64,000 bases of DNA. Source: Ruminococcus sp. (lineage in GTDB: Bacteria; Bacillota; Clostridia; Oscillospirales; Ruminococcaceae). The DNA lies in assembly GCA_029055625.1 (NCBI GenBank), contig JAIDCY010000011.1, positions 1 through 64,000 of the forward strand, written 5' to 3'. Below are positions 19,740 through 29,854 of this stretch, in pieces. Every line of letters starts with the position of its first letter. Within the stretch, counting starts at the first letter, position 1. Made by a program: the position numbers and the translations under genes. Under the pieces are notes generated by a model. It did no database searches. It was given only the letters and a program-made list of their open reading frames with translations, and was not told where the DNA came from.

Positions 19740-22157
19740 ATGGCTGAACTATTGTTTTTTCTTGAAGTCATACTGCTGATTTTCTCAACCTTTGTATTCT
19801 CGAAAACAAAAGTATATGAAAAAACTTCAAAATCCAGAAAAAAAACTAAAAAAGAACCGGAAGAACCGGAAAAAAAATTCAGAATCCCACCGTTTAACGC
19901 CTCCGGACCTCAGCTTATAGCAAACGTATCATTAATATTTACTCTTATAATGGGACTTGCTGACCTTATCAAAATTATGAACACGGATATATTCCACGGT
20001 GCTTTTACCGTGATAGGTCTGATAATGCTTCTCGAAAAAATATGTAATATAATAAGATACAATACGGAATCACGGACGGTGAAATTTATCGGAAAATTAC
20101 TGACCGTTACGGCTTTAATTGAACTGATTGTATTTCAGATGCCGTCTTACAGAATCATGCACGGTGATTATCCGAGAATGAAATTACCGGTCACACAAGG
20201 AACTATTACATCTGAAAATACGGAAACGGAAGATGGTACAGGAAATATAAAAGTGACAGGTGATACCGCATCTTCCGTAGAGTTTACCGGTATAGATAAA
20301 AAAATAGGTACTATCCGTATAGATGTTGCGTCATCTACCAAAAACCCCAAGAGACTTTACGTAAACATTGACGCCACAGACGAAACTTCCGCTAACTACA
20401 GGGACGATATAGGCAAAATGGAACTTGTTACGGATAACAACAATTCAAGGTATATTCCCATGCTTCTGTCCGGAAAAACGGAAAAAATAGCTTTTGATTT
20501 CAAATGTGAACGTTCTTCTGATATGTTCATGATTGAAGCGGTTGTACTGAATACGCCTATACCGTTTGATATATCGTATCTGAGAATGTTTATTATAATA
20601 ATTGTTTCAACTATTGTATACGCCGTCATATATTCCGCATTACTGAGCAGGTCATATAACGATAACAGAAAATTCTGTAAATGCTCTTCCGTAATAGTTA
20701 TGGTTTCCGCCGTTCTTATCGCAGTATTAATGACCGTTATAAAAACTGACGACTCTTTCCTGAAACATTTTAAGTTAAAAGAAGGAAATCAGATTTCGGA
20801 AGAACTCGTGCTTGCATTTGAAAATCATCAGGTTTCTTTACTTACGGAAGTTCCGGAAGACCTCCTTGCAATGTCAGACCCTTACGATACAGGACTAAGA
20901 GGCAGTGAAGGGGTATCGTCGAAATGGGACCACGTAATGTATAACGGTAAATATTACTCATATTACGGTGTAGCACCGGTTATACTGCTGTTCCTGCCGT
21001 ATCATCTCATTACAGGATACTTCTTCCCGACCGACGTCGCCGTAACTCTTTTTGCAATAATCGGACTTGTCTTCCTTACTCTCACATACAATGCGATAAT
21101 AAAAAAATGGTTCGCCCGCATACCGTCGGGGTGTTACCTTTCCGGACTTCTTATAATCAACTTAGTATGCGGTATATGGTTCAGTGTCGGAAGACCTCTT
21201 TTCTATGAAATATCCATATCATCCGGTTTTGCGTTCGTAACCATGGGGGCATATTTCCTTATTACCTCAAACGTAATATGTAAGGAAAAGACGTCGTTAA
21301 TAAAAGTATTGTTTGCGTCGCTGTGTTCAGCAATAGCGGTACTGTGCAGACCTACTCTGGCGGTATACTCCATATGTACCTGCGTTTACTTTGCGAAAGG
21401 TTTTCAGAAAGCCGGAGAAGTTCTCGATGAAAACGGCAACATCAAAAACGACAGGAAACGCCGTATAAAATATGCACTGTGTGCGTTACTTCCGTTTATC
21501 ATACTGGGTTCATTTCAGATGTGGTATAACTTTGTACGTTTCGGTTCACCGTTTGATTTCGGTATAAAATATTCACTCACCATCAATGATTTCACAGATT
21601 CGGAATACCATACAATTTTTGTATTGATTGGCTTCTTTGCGTATCTCTTCCAGTTCCCGACGATAAAGGCGGATTATCCGTATGTAGACACCTGGTTTAC
21701 GTACTTCAGGGCAAGCGGTTACTACTTCAAGGATACCGGACAGACTTCAGGTATCGTATGGCTGGCGTTACCGGTTTTCGCCTATCTGCTGACAGGTAAG
21801 GCTCTGAAAAAACTTCCAGACAGAAAATCAAGATTCAACGCAATCTCTCTTATCGGACTTCCATGTGTGATAATGCCGATTATTATAATCTTCTCGATAT
21901 GGGAAAGCGGTTATGCCGTAAGATACGTTGCCGACTTCTCGTGGCAGATTGTAACCGGTGCATTGATAATACTTTTCTTCCTTTACCAGAATTCAGAAAA
22001 CAAAACCCTTAAAACCTTAATGAAATATTTCCTTGCCGTGTCGGTAGCAGTTGCTGTAGTATTGAATGTATCACAGATATTTACATTCACATTCTATGAA
22101 CCGGATTATCCTTTAATGACAAGCAGGTATCATAATTTTATAGAGTTCTGGCGATAA
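19740..22157 (+). CDS. Large multi-TM membrane protein, glycosyltransferase-like
   Basis: About 805 aa with many hydrophobic segments; start at ATG 19740 after GAAAGGA. Confidence 0.6.
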   Translation: MAELLFFLEVILLIFSTFVFSKTKVYEKTSKSRKKTKKEPEEPEKKFRIPPFNASGPQLIANVSLIFTLIMGLADLIKIMNTDIFHGAFTVIGLIMLLEKICNIIRYNTESRTVKFIGKLLTVTALIELIVFQMPSYRIMHGDYPRMKLPVTQGTITSENTETEDGTGNIKVTGDTASSVEFTGIDKKIGTIRIDVASSTKNPKRLYVNIDATDETSANYRDDIGKMELVTDNNNSRYIPMLLSGKTEKIAFDFKCERSSDMFMIEAVVLNTPIPFDISYLRMFIIIIVSTIVYAVIYSALLSRSYNDNRKFCKCSSVIVMVSAVLIAVLMTVIKTDDSFLKHFKLKEGNQISEELVLAFENHQVSLLTEVPEDLLAMSDPYDTGLRGSEGVSSKWDHVMYNGKYYSYYGVAPVILLFLPYHLITGYFFPTDVAVTLFAIIGLVFLTLTYNAIIKKWFARIPSGCYLSGLLIINLVCGIWFSVGRPLFYEISISSGFAFVTMGAYFLITSNVICKEKTSLIKVLFASLCSAIAVLCRPTLAVYSICTCVYFAKGFQKAGEVLDENGNIKNDRKRRIKYALCALLPFIILGSFQMWYNFVRFGSPFDFGIKYSLTINDFTDSEYHTIFVLIGFFAYLFQFPTIKADYPYVDTWFTYFRASGYYFKDTGQTSGIVWLALPVFAYLLTGKALKKLPDRKSRFNAISLIGLPCVIMPIIIIFSIWESGYAVRYVADFSWQIVTGALIILFFLYQNSENKTLKTLMKYFLAVSVAVAVVLNVSQIFTFTFYEPDYPLMTSRYHNFIEFWR

Positions 22158-22349
22158 TATATATTGTAATGTAAGCTAATACAAACTTTATTGATATATC
22201 AGAAAATGTAAAAAATCCCGGTTTTTCCGTGAAATAAGTCCGCTATTAAAAACGTTTGTTCTTTTTTATTGTCAAAAAATGACAAAAATTCTGTTGAATA
22301 TATGGCAATGTGTGAAATTTTTTCAAAAGTACGTGACAATTCTGTAACA

Positions 22350-22378
22350 TTATGCTATAATATATTCAGGGACTTTTT
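22350..22378 (+). promoter_or_regulatory. Promoter-like GTGACA-17-TATAAT upstream of the Ig-like protein gene, giving a long 5' UTR
   Basis: gtGACAattctgtaacattatgcTATAAT about 200 nt before the CDS; coordinates approximate. Confidence 0.45.
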
Positions 22379-22420
22379 CCATGAAAACTATCGGGATTTT
22401 TAAAAATTCTCACCTGTTTT

Positions 22421-22485
22421 TCAGACGAAAATTTACGGTTCTGACGGTATGGACAAATACCGCTCCGGAAAATCCTTTTGTCTGA
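22421..22485 (+). ncRNA. Candidate structured 5' UTR element
   Basis: Closing stem TCAGACgAAAA/TTTTGTCTGA enclosing GGTAT-GGACAA-ATACC hairpin. Confidence 0.3.
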
Positions 22486-22572
22486 AATTTTAAATAAAAG
22501 TTTCCGTGTGAAAAGTTAACCTGATGTCTCGTACAGAGATAATGATTAAATTACAGAAAGGGATTCAGAAAA

Positions 22573-23427
22573 ATGGACAATAACTCCCAGAAACCTCGCA
22601 AAAAGGTAACAAAAGAAGTCCTCAGACGAAGACAGCTTACCGCCCTTGCAGTCATTGCACTAATCGTACTTATATTTATAATCCTTATTGCAAATGCCTG
22701 CACTGACAAATCCGGAAACAGCAGTAAAAAAGATTCCTCCACTACCACCACAACAACCACTACCACCACCACTACTACGGAAATAGCTACAGAACCACCC
22801 ACAACAACTACTACTGAACCACCTGCTCCGGCAGTTGACCCGAATCTTTCCGCACTTGTAAATCTTTCCACTCATGAAATAGCAGTCGGAGTAGGCGAAA
22901 GTGATATGCCGTATATTTACAGCTATCCCGACGGCTCTTCTGAAGCTAATGAAATCTGGACAAGTTCAGACCCGAACATCGCTACGGTCGACGAAATCGG
23001 AAATATTACCGGTGTAAATCCCGGTGAATGTAATATTATGTTACATTTCGATAACAACCCGGCAATAGAAGTGCAGATAAAGGTTACCGTAAACGGTATC
23101 GTATCAGTACCCGAAACGCCTTCCGAACCTCTCGATACGGAAACTCCTTCTGAACCTGTTGCACCGGAAACGCCTTCCGAAAATCAGCCGGATATAAATA
23201 TTCCCGATATGCAGGAAATACCGGAAAATCAAGTAAATCCGGAAAATTCCGATATGCAGGGTCAGCCGGAAACTCCGGAAATACAAGGTTATCAGGCAGG
23301 CACTCAAGCAGATATGAACAATAATAACATCGGTGGGCAGAGTGACTTATACGCAAACCAACAGGGCGTTCAGGATACTTTACAGTTCGCCTCCGAAGGT
23401 ACTGACATTTCAGACATGATATTCTGA
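22573..23427 (+). CDS. Membrane-anchored protein with poly-Thr linker and Big_2-like Ig domain
   Basis: TM segment, TTTTTTTTTTTTT linker, NLSTHEIAVGVGESDM...EIWTSSDPNIATVDEIGNITGVNPGECNI, Pro/Glu repeat C-terminus. Confidence 0.8.
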   Translation: MDNNSQKPRKKVTKEVLRRRQLTALAVIALIVLIFIILIANACTDKSGNSSKKDSSTTTTTTTTTTTTTEIATEPPTTTTTEPPAPAVDPNLSALVNLSTHEIAVGVGESDMPYIYSYPDGSSEANEIWTSSDPNIATVDEIGNITGVNPGECNIMLHFDNNPAIEVQIKVTVNGIVSVPETPSEPLDTETPSEPVAPETPSENQPDINIPDMQEIPENQVNPENSDMQGQPETPEIQGYQAGTQADMNNNNIGGQSDLYANQQGVQDTLQFASEGTDISDMIF

Positions 23428-23435
23428 AAAAATAT

Positions 23436-23469
23436 ACCGGACAGCTATTAAAAGCCGTCCGGTTTTTTT
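23436..23469 (+). terminator. Intrinsic terminator
   Basis: ACCGGAC-loop-GTCCGGT followed by TTTTTT; lies between convergent genes. Confidence 0.8.
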
Positions 23470-23470
23470 G

Positions 23471-24502
23471 TTAACCGATAGCATCACCACGTTCTGCGGA
23501 AATCTCATAACCAACGCTCTCTATACGCCGTTGAAGACAAGCCCGACATTCCGCCGATTCCTCACCGGTACAGATTTTGTTATCGTAAAGACTATACTTT
23601 TTACGTACCGATACCGGCGAAAGATTCGGCATAACAACGTTACAACCGGTTTTTAATCCACGCTCCCTGCCGTCCGGTGCAAGCGTACCGAGTGCGGTAG
23701 TAGCCGGTAACAGTACCGTCGGAAACATTAACCGCAGTATTCCGAGTAGTTTTAAAGTCAATTCAAGCGTTCCGGCTTTTTCGTCACGGAACGGCGTATC
23801 ATGATGCGGTATGAATGCCCCTATTCCTATCATCTGTGGCTGTAAATCCTGCAGAAACCGCAAATCCATGATAATATCTTCCGTCGTCTGAAACGGTACG
23901 CCTACCATAAAACCTGCTCCCACCTGATAGCCGAGTTCACGCAGATTATACAGACATTCTATTCTGTTCTGAAAACTCATCTCCTGTGGGTGAATTTTCG
24001 CATACAGTTCCGGTGATGCCGTTTCATGCCGTAATAAGTAACGGTCTGCACCGGCATTTTTTAACCGTCTGTAACTCTCGTATGTCCGTTCACCCAGTGA
24101 AAGAGTTACCGCACAATCCGGATATTTATTCTTTATCTCCGTAATGATACTACACATGAAGTCGTCTGTAAAATACGAATCTTCCCCACCTTGCATTACA
24201 AACGTACGGAATCCTAATTCATAACCGGTTTTGCAACATGACATTATTTCCTCACGTGTCAATCTGTAACGTTCAGCATTTTTATTACTACGACGTATTC
24301 CGCAGTAAAGACAGTCATTTTTACAGTAGCTTGAAATCTCAATCAGTCCACGCAGATATACTTTTTTTCCGTAATATTTCTGTCTTACCTCGTCGGCGTA
24401 TTTTATAAGTAGTTCCGAACTTCCGAACCCCTCAATTACTGTTTTCAACTCGTCATCAGAAAGATTTTTTTCACGATAAAGTTTTTCTATCAGGGAATCC
24501 AT
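23471..24502 (-). CDS. hydE: [FeFe] hydrogenase H-cluster radical SAM maturase HydE
   Basis: YLRGLIEISSYCKNDCLYCGIRRSN (CxxxCxxC), ERYRLTREEI, RTFVMQGGED, HETASPELYAKIHP. Confidence 0.9.
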   Translation of the reverse strand: MDSLIEKLYREKNLSDDELKTVIEGFGSSELLIKYADEVRQKYYGKKVYLRGLIEISSYCKNDCLYCGIRRSNKNAERYRLTREEIMSCCKTGYELGFRTFVMQGGEDSYFTDDFMCSIITEIKNKYPDCAVTLSLGERTYESYRRLKNAGADRYLLRHETASPELYAKIHPQEMSFQNRIECLYNLRELGYQVGAGFMVGVPFQTTEDIIMDLRFLQDLQPQMIGIGAFIPHHDTPFRDEKAGTLELTLKLLGILRLMFPTVLLPATTALGTLAPDGRERGLKTGCNVVMPNLSPVSVRKKYSLYDNKICTGEESAECRACLQRRIESVGYEISAERGDAIG

Positions 24503-24503
24503 A

Positions 24504-25430
24504 TCAACCGCCAAGTCTTATCATTTCTTCGATACATTTTCCGGCACTGGCTATGAGTTCTTCCGACATCAGCATTTCAAACGCCTCGCCATTGTACATA
24601 CCCTGTAGTGTGCTGTAAACGTCGGGAAGTGTGGTTATTTTCATGTTATGACATACTATGTCTTTCGTCACCGGATAGAACTTCTTTTCCGGACAATCAT
24701 ATTGCAGATGTTCAGCTATTGAAGTTTCCGTACCTATTATAAATTCTTTTGCGGTTGATTTCTTTGCAAAATCCATGATTCCCGACGTTGAACCTACATA
24801 ATCCGCCAACTCTACCACTTTCGGACTGCATTCAGGATGTACTAAAAACAGTGCTTCCGGATGTTCTGATTTCGCTTTCTGTACCTCTTTTACTGTCACG
24901 CCTGCATGAGTAGGACACCCACCGTTAAGAAGTTTTATATCCTTTTCCGGAACTTGTCTTCTGACATAGTCGCCTAAATTGCAATCAGGAATAAACAGAA
25001 TTTTGTCATTGTCAATCTGACGTACTATCTTTACCGCACTTGACGACGTAACGCATACGTCGCAGACCGTCTTCAATGAAGCTGTAGTATTTATATACGC
25101 TACTACTGTACGGTCAGGTTCTTTGTCTTTCAGCATGGATATCAAATCAACGTCCATCTGTTCAGCCATCGGACAACCTGCGTTTCTGTTAGCGAGAAAA
25201 ACACGTTTCTGAGGTGCGAGAATCTTGGCAGTTTCCGCCATGAAGTGTACGCCACAGAAGATTATGTTTTCCGCATCTGTATTTTTTGCGTCGACGCTTA
25301 GTTTGTAGCTGTCTCCGGTGAAGTCTGCTATCTCTACTATCTCCCTCGCCTGATAGCAATGTGCCAGTATAACCGTATTGGTTTCTTTTTTTAATTTAAG
25401 GATTTTTTCCTGTAAATCGCTTACTTTCAT
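24504..25430 (-). CDS. nadA: Quinolinate synthase NadA
   Basis: ILAHCYQAREIVEIADFTGDSYKLS, FCGVHFMAETAKILAP, CPTHAGVT. Confidence 0.95.
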   Translation of the reverse strand: MKVSDLQEKILKLKKETNTVILAHCYQAREIVEIADFTGDSYKLSVDAKNTDAENIIFCGVHFMAETAKILAPQKRVFLANRNAGCPMAEQMDVDLISMLKDKEPDRTVVAYINTTASLKTVCDVCVTSSSAVKIVRQIDNDKILFIPDCNLGDYVRRQVPEKDIKLLNGGCPTHAGVTVKEVQKAKSEHPEALFLVHPECSPKVVELADYVGSTSGIMDFAKKSTAKEFIIGTETSIAEHLQYDCPEKKFYPVTKDIVCHNMKITTLPDVYSTLQGMYNGEAFEMLMSEELIASAGKCIEEMIRLGG

Positions 25431-25444
25431 AACAAACTCCCCGA

Positions 25445-25822
25445 TTATTCGCCAACTTCAGCGATTACTTCAACCTCTACCAGTACGTTTTTTGGTAAAG
25501 TCTTTACGGCAACACAACTTCTCGCTGGTAGAGATGTGAAGTACTTAGCGTAAATGCCGTTGAATGCTCCGAAATCGTTCATATCCGCAAGGAAACACGT
25601 TGTTTTTACCGCCTTATCGAAAGATGTGCCTGCTTCTTCGAGTACCGCTTTAAGATTCTGCATGACCTGCTCCGTCTGCTCCTCGATTGTTACCGCCTCG
25701 ATAGCGTCTGTAACCGGATTTATTGCGATTTGTCCGGAAGTGTACAGCATACCGCCGGAAATTACTGCCTGTGAGTATGGACCTACTGCCTTAGGTGCGT
25801 TGTCTGTATGAATTTTTTTCAT
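25445..25822 (-). CDS. ridA: RidA family reactive intermediate/imine deaminase
   Basis: MKKIHTDNAPKAVGPYSQAV, GQIAINPVT, RSCVAVKTLPKNVLVEVEVIA; start at 25822 (AGGAGG RBS). Confidence 0.93.
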   Translation of the reverse strand: MKKIHTDNAPKAVGPYSQAVISGGMLYTSGQIAINPVTDAIEAVTIEEQTEQVMQNLKAVLEEAGTSFDKAVKTTCFLADMNDFGAFNGIYAKYFTSLPARSCVAVKTLPKNVLVEVEVIAEVGE

Positions 25823-25838
25823 TATTAATTCCTCCTGA

Positions 25839-27038
25839 TTATTCGTTGACGATTTTAAAACCGTTTTCTTTGAGTGCGTTTTTGATTTCCTCGATATGAT
25901 TATAGTTACGGGTTTCAAGGACTATCCGCAGATAACAACCGTTCACCGCTGAACCCTCGTTCGCTCTTTCGTGGTGTATGGATATTACGTTTCCGCCGTG
26001 TTCTGCGATAATTCCCGATACTCCTAAAAGCTGACCTGGTTTGTCAATAAGTTCGATATTCAGCGAACAGGTACGTCCCGTCATGAGAAGTCCACGTTTA
26101 ATTACCCTCGAAAGTATCGTAACATCTATATTTCCGCCGGATAACAGACATACTACTTTCTTTCCCTTTACCGGCACTTTATTAAACATCGCCGCCGCAA
26201 CAGATACCGCACCTGCTCCCTCGGTGACGAGTTTCTGTTTTTCCATGAGTGCCAGTATCGCCGCAGAAATTTCGTCGTCCGTTACGGTTACAATATCGTC
26301 CACGTAATCAGAAACGTACCTGAATGTATTTTCTCCTGGTTCTTTTACAGCTATACCGTCCGCAATCGTCGCAACGCTTTCAAGACATTCTATTTTATGG
26401 TCATGTATCGAATTAAACATACTCGGAGCTCCGGAAGCCTGTACGCCATAGACTTTTATATTCGGGTTCAGACTTTTTATGGCATACGCAACGCCTGAAA
26501 TAAGACCTCCGCCACCAACTGGTATTATTACGGCATCCATTTCCGGAATCTGTTCGAGTAATTCAAGACCTATCGTACCTTGTCCGGCTATTACGTTTTC
26601 GTCGTCGAAAGGGTGAACGAATGTATACCCCATCTCATCACGCTGTCGGAGTGCCTCGGCGTATGCGTCGTCGTACACACCCTTTACCAGACACACATTA
26701 GCTCCGTAACTCTTTGTAGCCTCAACCTTTGAAATCGGTGCACCGTCTGGAAGACATATTACAGCCGGTATGCCGTTTTTCTGTGCGGAAAGTGCCACAC
26801 CCTGTGCGTGATTTCCGGCGGAACAAGCTATAACTCCACGTGCCTTTTCCTCGTCGGTAAGCTGGGACATCTTATAATATGCACCTCTTACCTTAAATGA
26901 ACCTGTTATCTGAAGATTTTCCGTTTTCAGGTAAATATCTGATTCCGGATTTATATGCGGTGCGTGGATTACATCTGTTTCACGGATAACCTGTTTAAGT
27001 ACGTATCTTGCGTGATATATTTTGTCAAGAGTAAGCAT
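25839..27038 (-). CDS. ilvA: Threonine ammonia-lyase with C-terminal ACT-like domain
   Basis: LKTENLQITGSFKVRGAYYK, SAGNHAQGVA, PVGGGGLISG, C-terminal ELIDKPGQLLGVSGIIAEHGGNVISIHHER. Confidence 0.92.
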   Translation of the reverse strand: MLTLDKIYHARYVLKQVIRETDVIHAPHINPESDIYLKTENLQITGSFKVRGAYYKMSQLTDEEKARGVIACSAGNHAQGVALSAQKNGIPAVICLPDGAPISKVEATKSYGANVCLVKGVYDDAYAEALRQRDEMGYTFVHPFDDENVIAGQGTIGLELLEQIPEMDAVIIPVGGGGLISGVAYAIKSLNPNIKVYGVQASGAPSMFNSIHDHKIECLESVATIADGIAVKEPGENTFRYVSDYVDDIVTVTDDEISAAILALMEKQKLVTEGAGAVSVAAAMFNKVPVKGKKVVCLLSGGNIDVTILSRVIKRGLLMTGRTCSLNIELIDKPGQLLGVSGIIAEHGGNVISIHHERANEGSAVNGCYLRIVLETRNYNHIEEIKNALKENGFKIVNE

Positions 27039-27060
27039 TTTAAAAATTCAACCTCCCTGA

Positions 27061-28257
27061 TTATTTTTCGTTTATCAACTGATTTACAAACTGTTTCGCC
27101 GTACGTGGTGACCGTCCGTTTCCGGAAGTCATTACGAAACGTTCAGCTTTTAATTCAAAGTCTTTTTCGTCGAATGTAAGACCTTTCTGTTTAGCGAGTT
27201 CACCGGCTATACGGATAAATTCGTTCTTATCGGGTCTGCTGAAATTGACCCTAAGTCCGAAACGTGCGGATAGTGAAATCAATTCCTGCATTGTATCGTT
27301 ACGGTGTACGTCGTCGCCCTCACGTTCGGAAAACGTTTCCTTTACAAGATGTCTTCTGTTACTGGTGGCGTAGATTACTATATTATCAGACCTCGCAGAT
27401 GCTGAACCCTCTAACATTGCTTTCAGTGAGCCGAAACAGTCTTCGCCGGAAGTAAAAGTCAGATCGTCTATAAAAATTATGAACTTTAACGGATTATGGC
27501 TTATTTCGTCGATAATCTGCGGTATATCCCTTAACTGTTCCTTTGTAATCTCGATAAGTCTTAAACCTCTGTCGGCGTATTCGTTTACTATCGCTTTTAC
27601 TGACGACGATTTACCAGTACCGGCATCACCGTACAGAAGAACATTCTGAGCAGGTTTGCCGTCGAATAATGCAAGCGTATTATCTATTACCGACTGTCTT
27701 TGTCGCTCGTAACCGTAAAGGTGGTCAAGACGTTGTGTATCCGGATATTTTACCGGCGTAATCTTTGAATCCTTAAATATAAACATCTTATATTCCGCAT
27801 ACTGTCCGTATCCGTATCTGTGTACCAGTTTCAGTCTTTCAATGTAACTTCCTACTATATCCACCGGCGAATTTTTCCACCTTGGCATAAATCCGTTATA
27901 CTCAATCTCTGACAGAAAATCTTCCGGCGTAAGTTCTGAAAGTTCCTGAAAAAATTTCAGTTCATTTATCAGGCAGTCCGTCATTTCAGCAGGTATTTCC
28001 TTACCGTTTGAGTATTTTCTTATATAAAAATTATCCATTTCAAGAATAACTTTCAATATATACTCACTCAGATTTACGTAACCGCTCTGATAAAGTGAGT
28101 CTACAGTATGTGCGTAATATCTTAAAAAATCATTTATTTCACCGCAATATAAATCCAGCATGAAATATAATCCGCTTATTACGGAATTATCCGCCAGTCC
28201 GTAAAAAATAGCCGTCGTATCACGCTTTAATGCGAGTTTTTCAAGTTTTTCACTCAT
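27061..28257 (-). CDS. AAA ATPase, DUF815 family
   Basis: [49 protein letters not shown]; start [10 protein letters not shown] overlaps the leuB stop. Confidence 0.85.
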   Translation of the reverse strand: MSEKLEKLALKRDTTAIFYGLADNSVISGLYFMLDLYCGEINDFLRYYAHTVDSLYQSGYVNLSEYILKVILEMDNFYIRKYSNGKEIPAEMTDCLINELKFFQELSELTPEDFLSEIEYNGFMPRWKNSPVDIVGSYIERLKLVHRYGYGQYAEYKMFIFKDSKITPVKYPDTQRLDHLYGYERQRQSVIDNTLALFDGKPAQNVLLYGDAGTGKSSSVKAIVNEYADRGLRLIEITKEQLRDIPQIIDEISHNPLKFIIFIDDLTFTSGEDCFGSLKAMLEGSASARSDNIVIYATSNRRHLVKETFSEREGDDVHRNDTMQELISLSARFGLRVNFSRPDKNEFIRIAGELAKQKGLTFDEKDFELKAERFVMTSGNGRSPRTAKQFVNQLINEK

Positions 28258-29327
28258 AACGCTTCTAATACCTTTTCCGTCATTTCTGTACAAGTAAGCG
28301 GTGTACCCTCCGTACTGCCCATAAGGTCGGCGGTACGGTATCCGGCATTCAGTACGCTGTCTACCGCTTTTTCTATACAATCCGCTTCCTTGGAAAGTCC
28401 GAAAGAATACCTCAACATCATCGCACCGGAAAGTATTGTAGCTATCGGATTGGCTTTATTCTGTCCGGCAATGTCGGGGGCTGAACCGTGTATGGGTTCG
28501 TACATACCTCTCGTACCTGCTCCGAGTGATGCAGATGCAAGCATACCGATTGACCCCGTTATCTGTGAAGCCTCATCGGAAAGAATATCTCCGAACATAT
28601 TTGAAGTAACTATAACGTCAAACTGTTGCGGATTCCTTACCAACTGCATAGCACCGTTATCAACGAACATATCGCTGTATTCTACTTCCGGATATTCTTT
28701 GGCGAGTTCATGCATGGTCTTACGCCATAAACGTGAACTTTCAAGTACATTTGCCTTGTCAATGCTTGTGAGTTTCTTGTTACGTTTCATAGCGGTCTCA
28801 AATGCAACTCGTCCGATTCTCTCAATCTCCGTTACGCTGTATGCCTCCGTATCGTATGCCTCTTCACCGTATTTGCCTTGTCTGTAACCTCTGTCACCGA
28901 AATATATTCCACCTGTGAGTTCCCTAACTATCATTAAATCGAATCCGTCGCCTACTATCTCTTCTTTTAACGGTGAGGCGGAACGCAATGCCGGATAGAG
29001 TTTAGCAGGTCTGAGATTCGTGAAAAGTCCGAGTGCTGAACGTATACCGAGTAATGCCTTTTCGGGTCTCTTGTCGCCGGAAAGATTATCCCATTTATAA
29101 CCGCCTACTGCTCCGAGAAGTACGCTGTCACTTGCAAGGCAACCGTCAACAGTTTCTTTCGGGAGCGGTTCGCCTGTAGCGTCGTATGCACAACCGCCTA
29201 TCAGATACGGTGTGAAGTTGAATTTATGACCGAATTTTTCAGCCACTTTTTCGAGTACTGCAACGGTACTATCCACTATTTCAGGACCTATGCCGTCGCC
29301 TTTAAGAAGTGCTATATTAAATTCCAT
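28254..29327 (-). CDS. leuB: 3-isopropylmalate dehydrogenase
   Basis: [70 protein letters not shown]. Confidence 0.96.
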   Translation of the reverse strand: MEFNIALLKGDGIGPEIVDSTVAVLEKVAEKFGHKFNFTPYLIGGCAYDATGEPLPKETVDGCLASDSVLLGAVGGYKWDNLSGDKRPEKALLGIRSALGLFTNLRPAKLYPALRSASPLKEEIVGDGFDLMIVRELTGGIYFGDRGYRQGKYGEEAYDTEAYSVTEIERIGRVAFETAMKRNKKLTSIDKANVLESSRLWRKTMHELAKEYPEVEYSDMFVDNGAMQLVRNPQQFDVIVTSNMFGDILSDEASQITGSIGMLASASLGAGTRGMYEPIHGSAPDIAGQNKANPIATILSGAMMLRYSFGLSKEADCIEKAVDSVLNAGYRTADLMGSTEGTPLTCTEMTEKVLEAL

Positions 29328-29349
29328 TTTTTAAAACTCCTTTATTTCA

Positions 29350-29377
29350 GCCCGACTGAACGTCGGGCATTTTTTTA
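29350..29377 (+). other. Hairpin GCCCGACTGAACGTCGGGC followed by ATTTTTTT (plus-strand terminator-like)
   Basis: Stem-loop with T-tract on the plus strand although adjacent genes are all minus. Confidence 0.5.
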
Positions 29378-29854
29378 TATACAATTGCTGTCAAGATTTT
29401 TATAGTAGTCATCATCTTCCCACGGTGAAGCACCAAAGTCATACCCTACATAAAGAACTCTGTTTCCACGTATAACAATATTTACAGTTTCTCCCCATTC
29501 GCCCTCACCGTCAATAATATAGGCTATTTCGTCTCTTTCAGGAATACCAATTTCAAGGTTTGTACACCAGAAATATTTTAAAATATCTCTGATATTTTCC
29601 AGTTCAGGAAGTTCAAACTCCTCATTAACTCCACCTAATTCAGCACACTTTATTATACCACTACAAATAAGGTCAACCATTTCATCAGACATATTATTGA
29701 AGTGTTCAATACATTTTTCTGCATAGTCTTTAATATTGATACTATCAAAATATACTAAAAGTCTGTCATCTCCGTCATCTTTAAAAATACGACTTATGAA
29801 AGTGCCTTCTATTATTTCTTCACCAGGAGCAAACAATGATAAATTTTCAATCAT
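29375..29854 (-). CDS. Hypothetical acidic protein (159 aa), possibly immunity-like
   Basis: Complete ORF between leuD and leuB; no family assigned with certainty. Confidence 0.65.
   Translation of the reverse strand: MIENLSLFAPGEEIIEGTFISRIFKDDGDDRLLVYFDSINIKDYAEKCIEHFNNMSDEMVDLICSGIIKCAELGGVNEEFELPELENIRDILKYFWCTNLEIGIPERDEIAYIIDGEGEWGETVNIVIRGNRVLYVGYDFGASPWEDDDYYKNLDSNCI

Noticed and set aside
22551-22871. Minus-strand ORF with poly-Val over the Thr-rich linker
   Set aside because: Antisense of ACN repeats in a well-supported plus-strand gene
28258-28380. N-terminal 41 aa of the DUF815 ORF as listed
   Set aside because: Out-of-frame leuB sequence; [10 protein letters not shown] at 28257 overlapping the leuB stop is the better start
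28390-28887. Plus-strand 165-aa ORF within leuB
   Set aside because: Antisense to the conserved isopropylmalate dehydrogenase motifs
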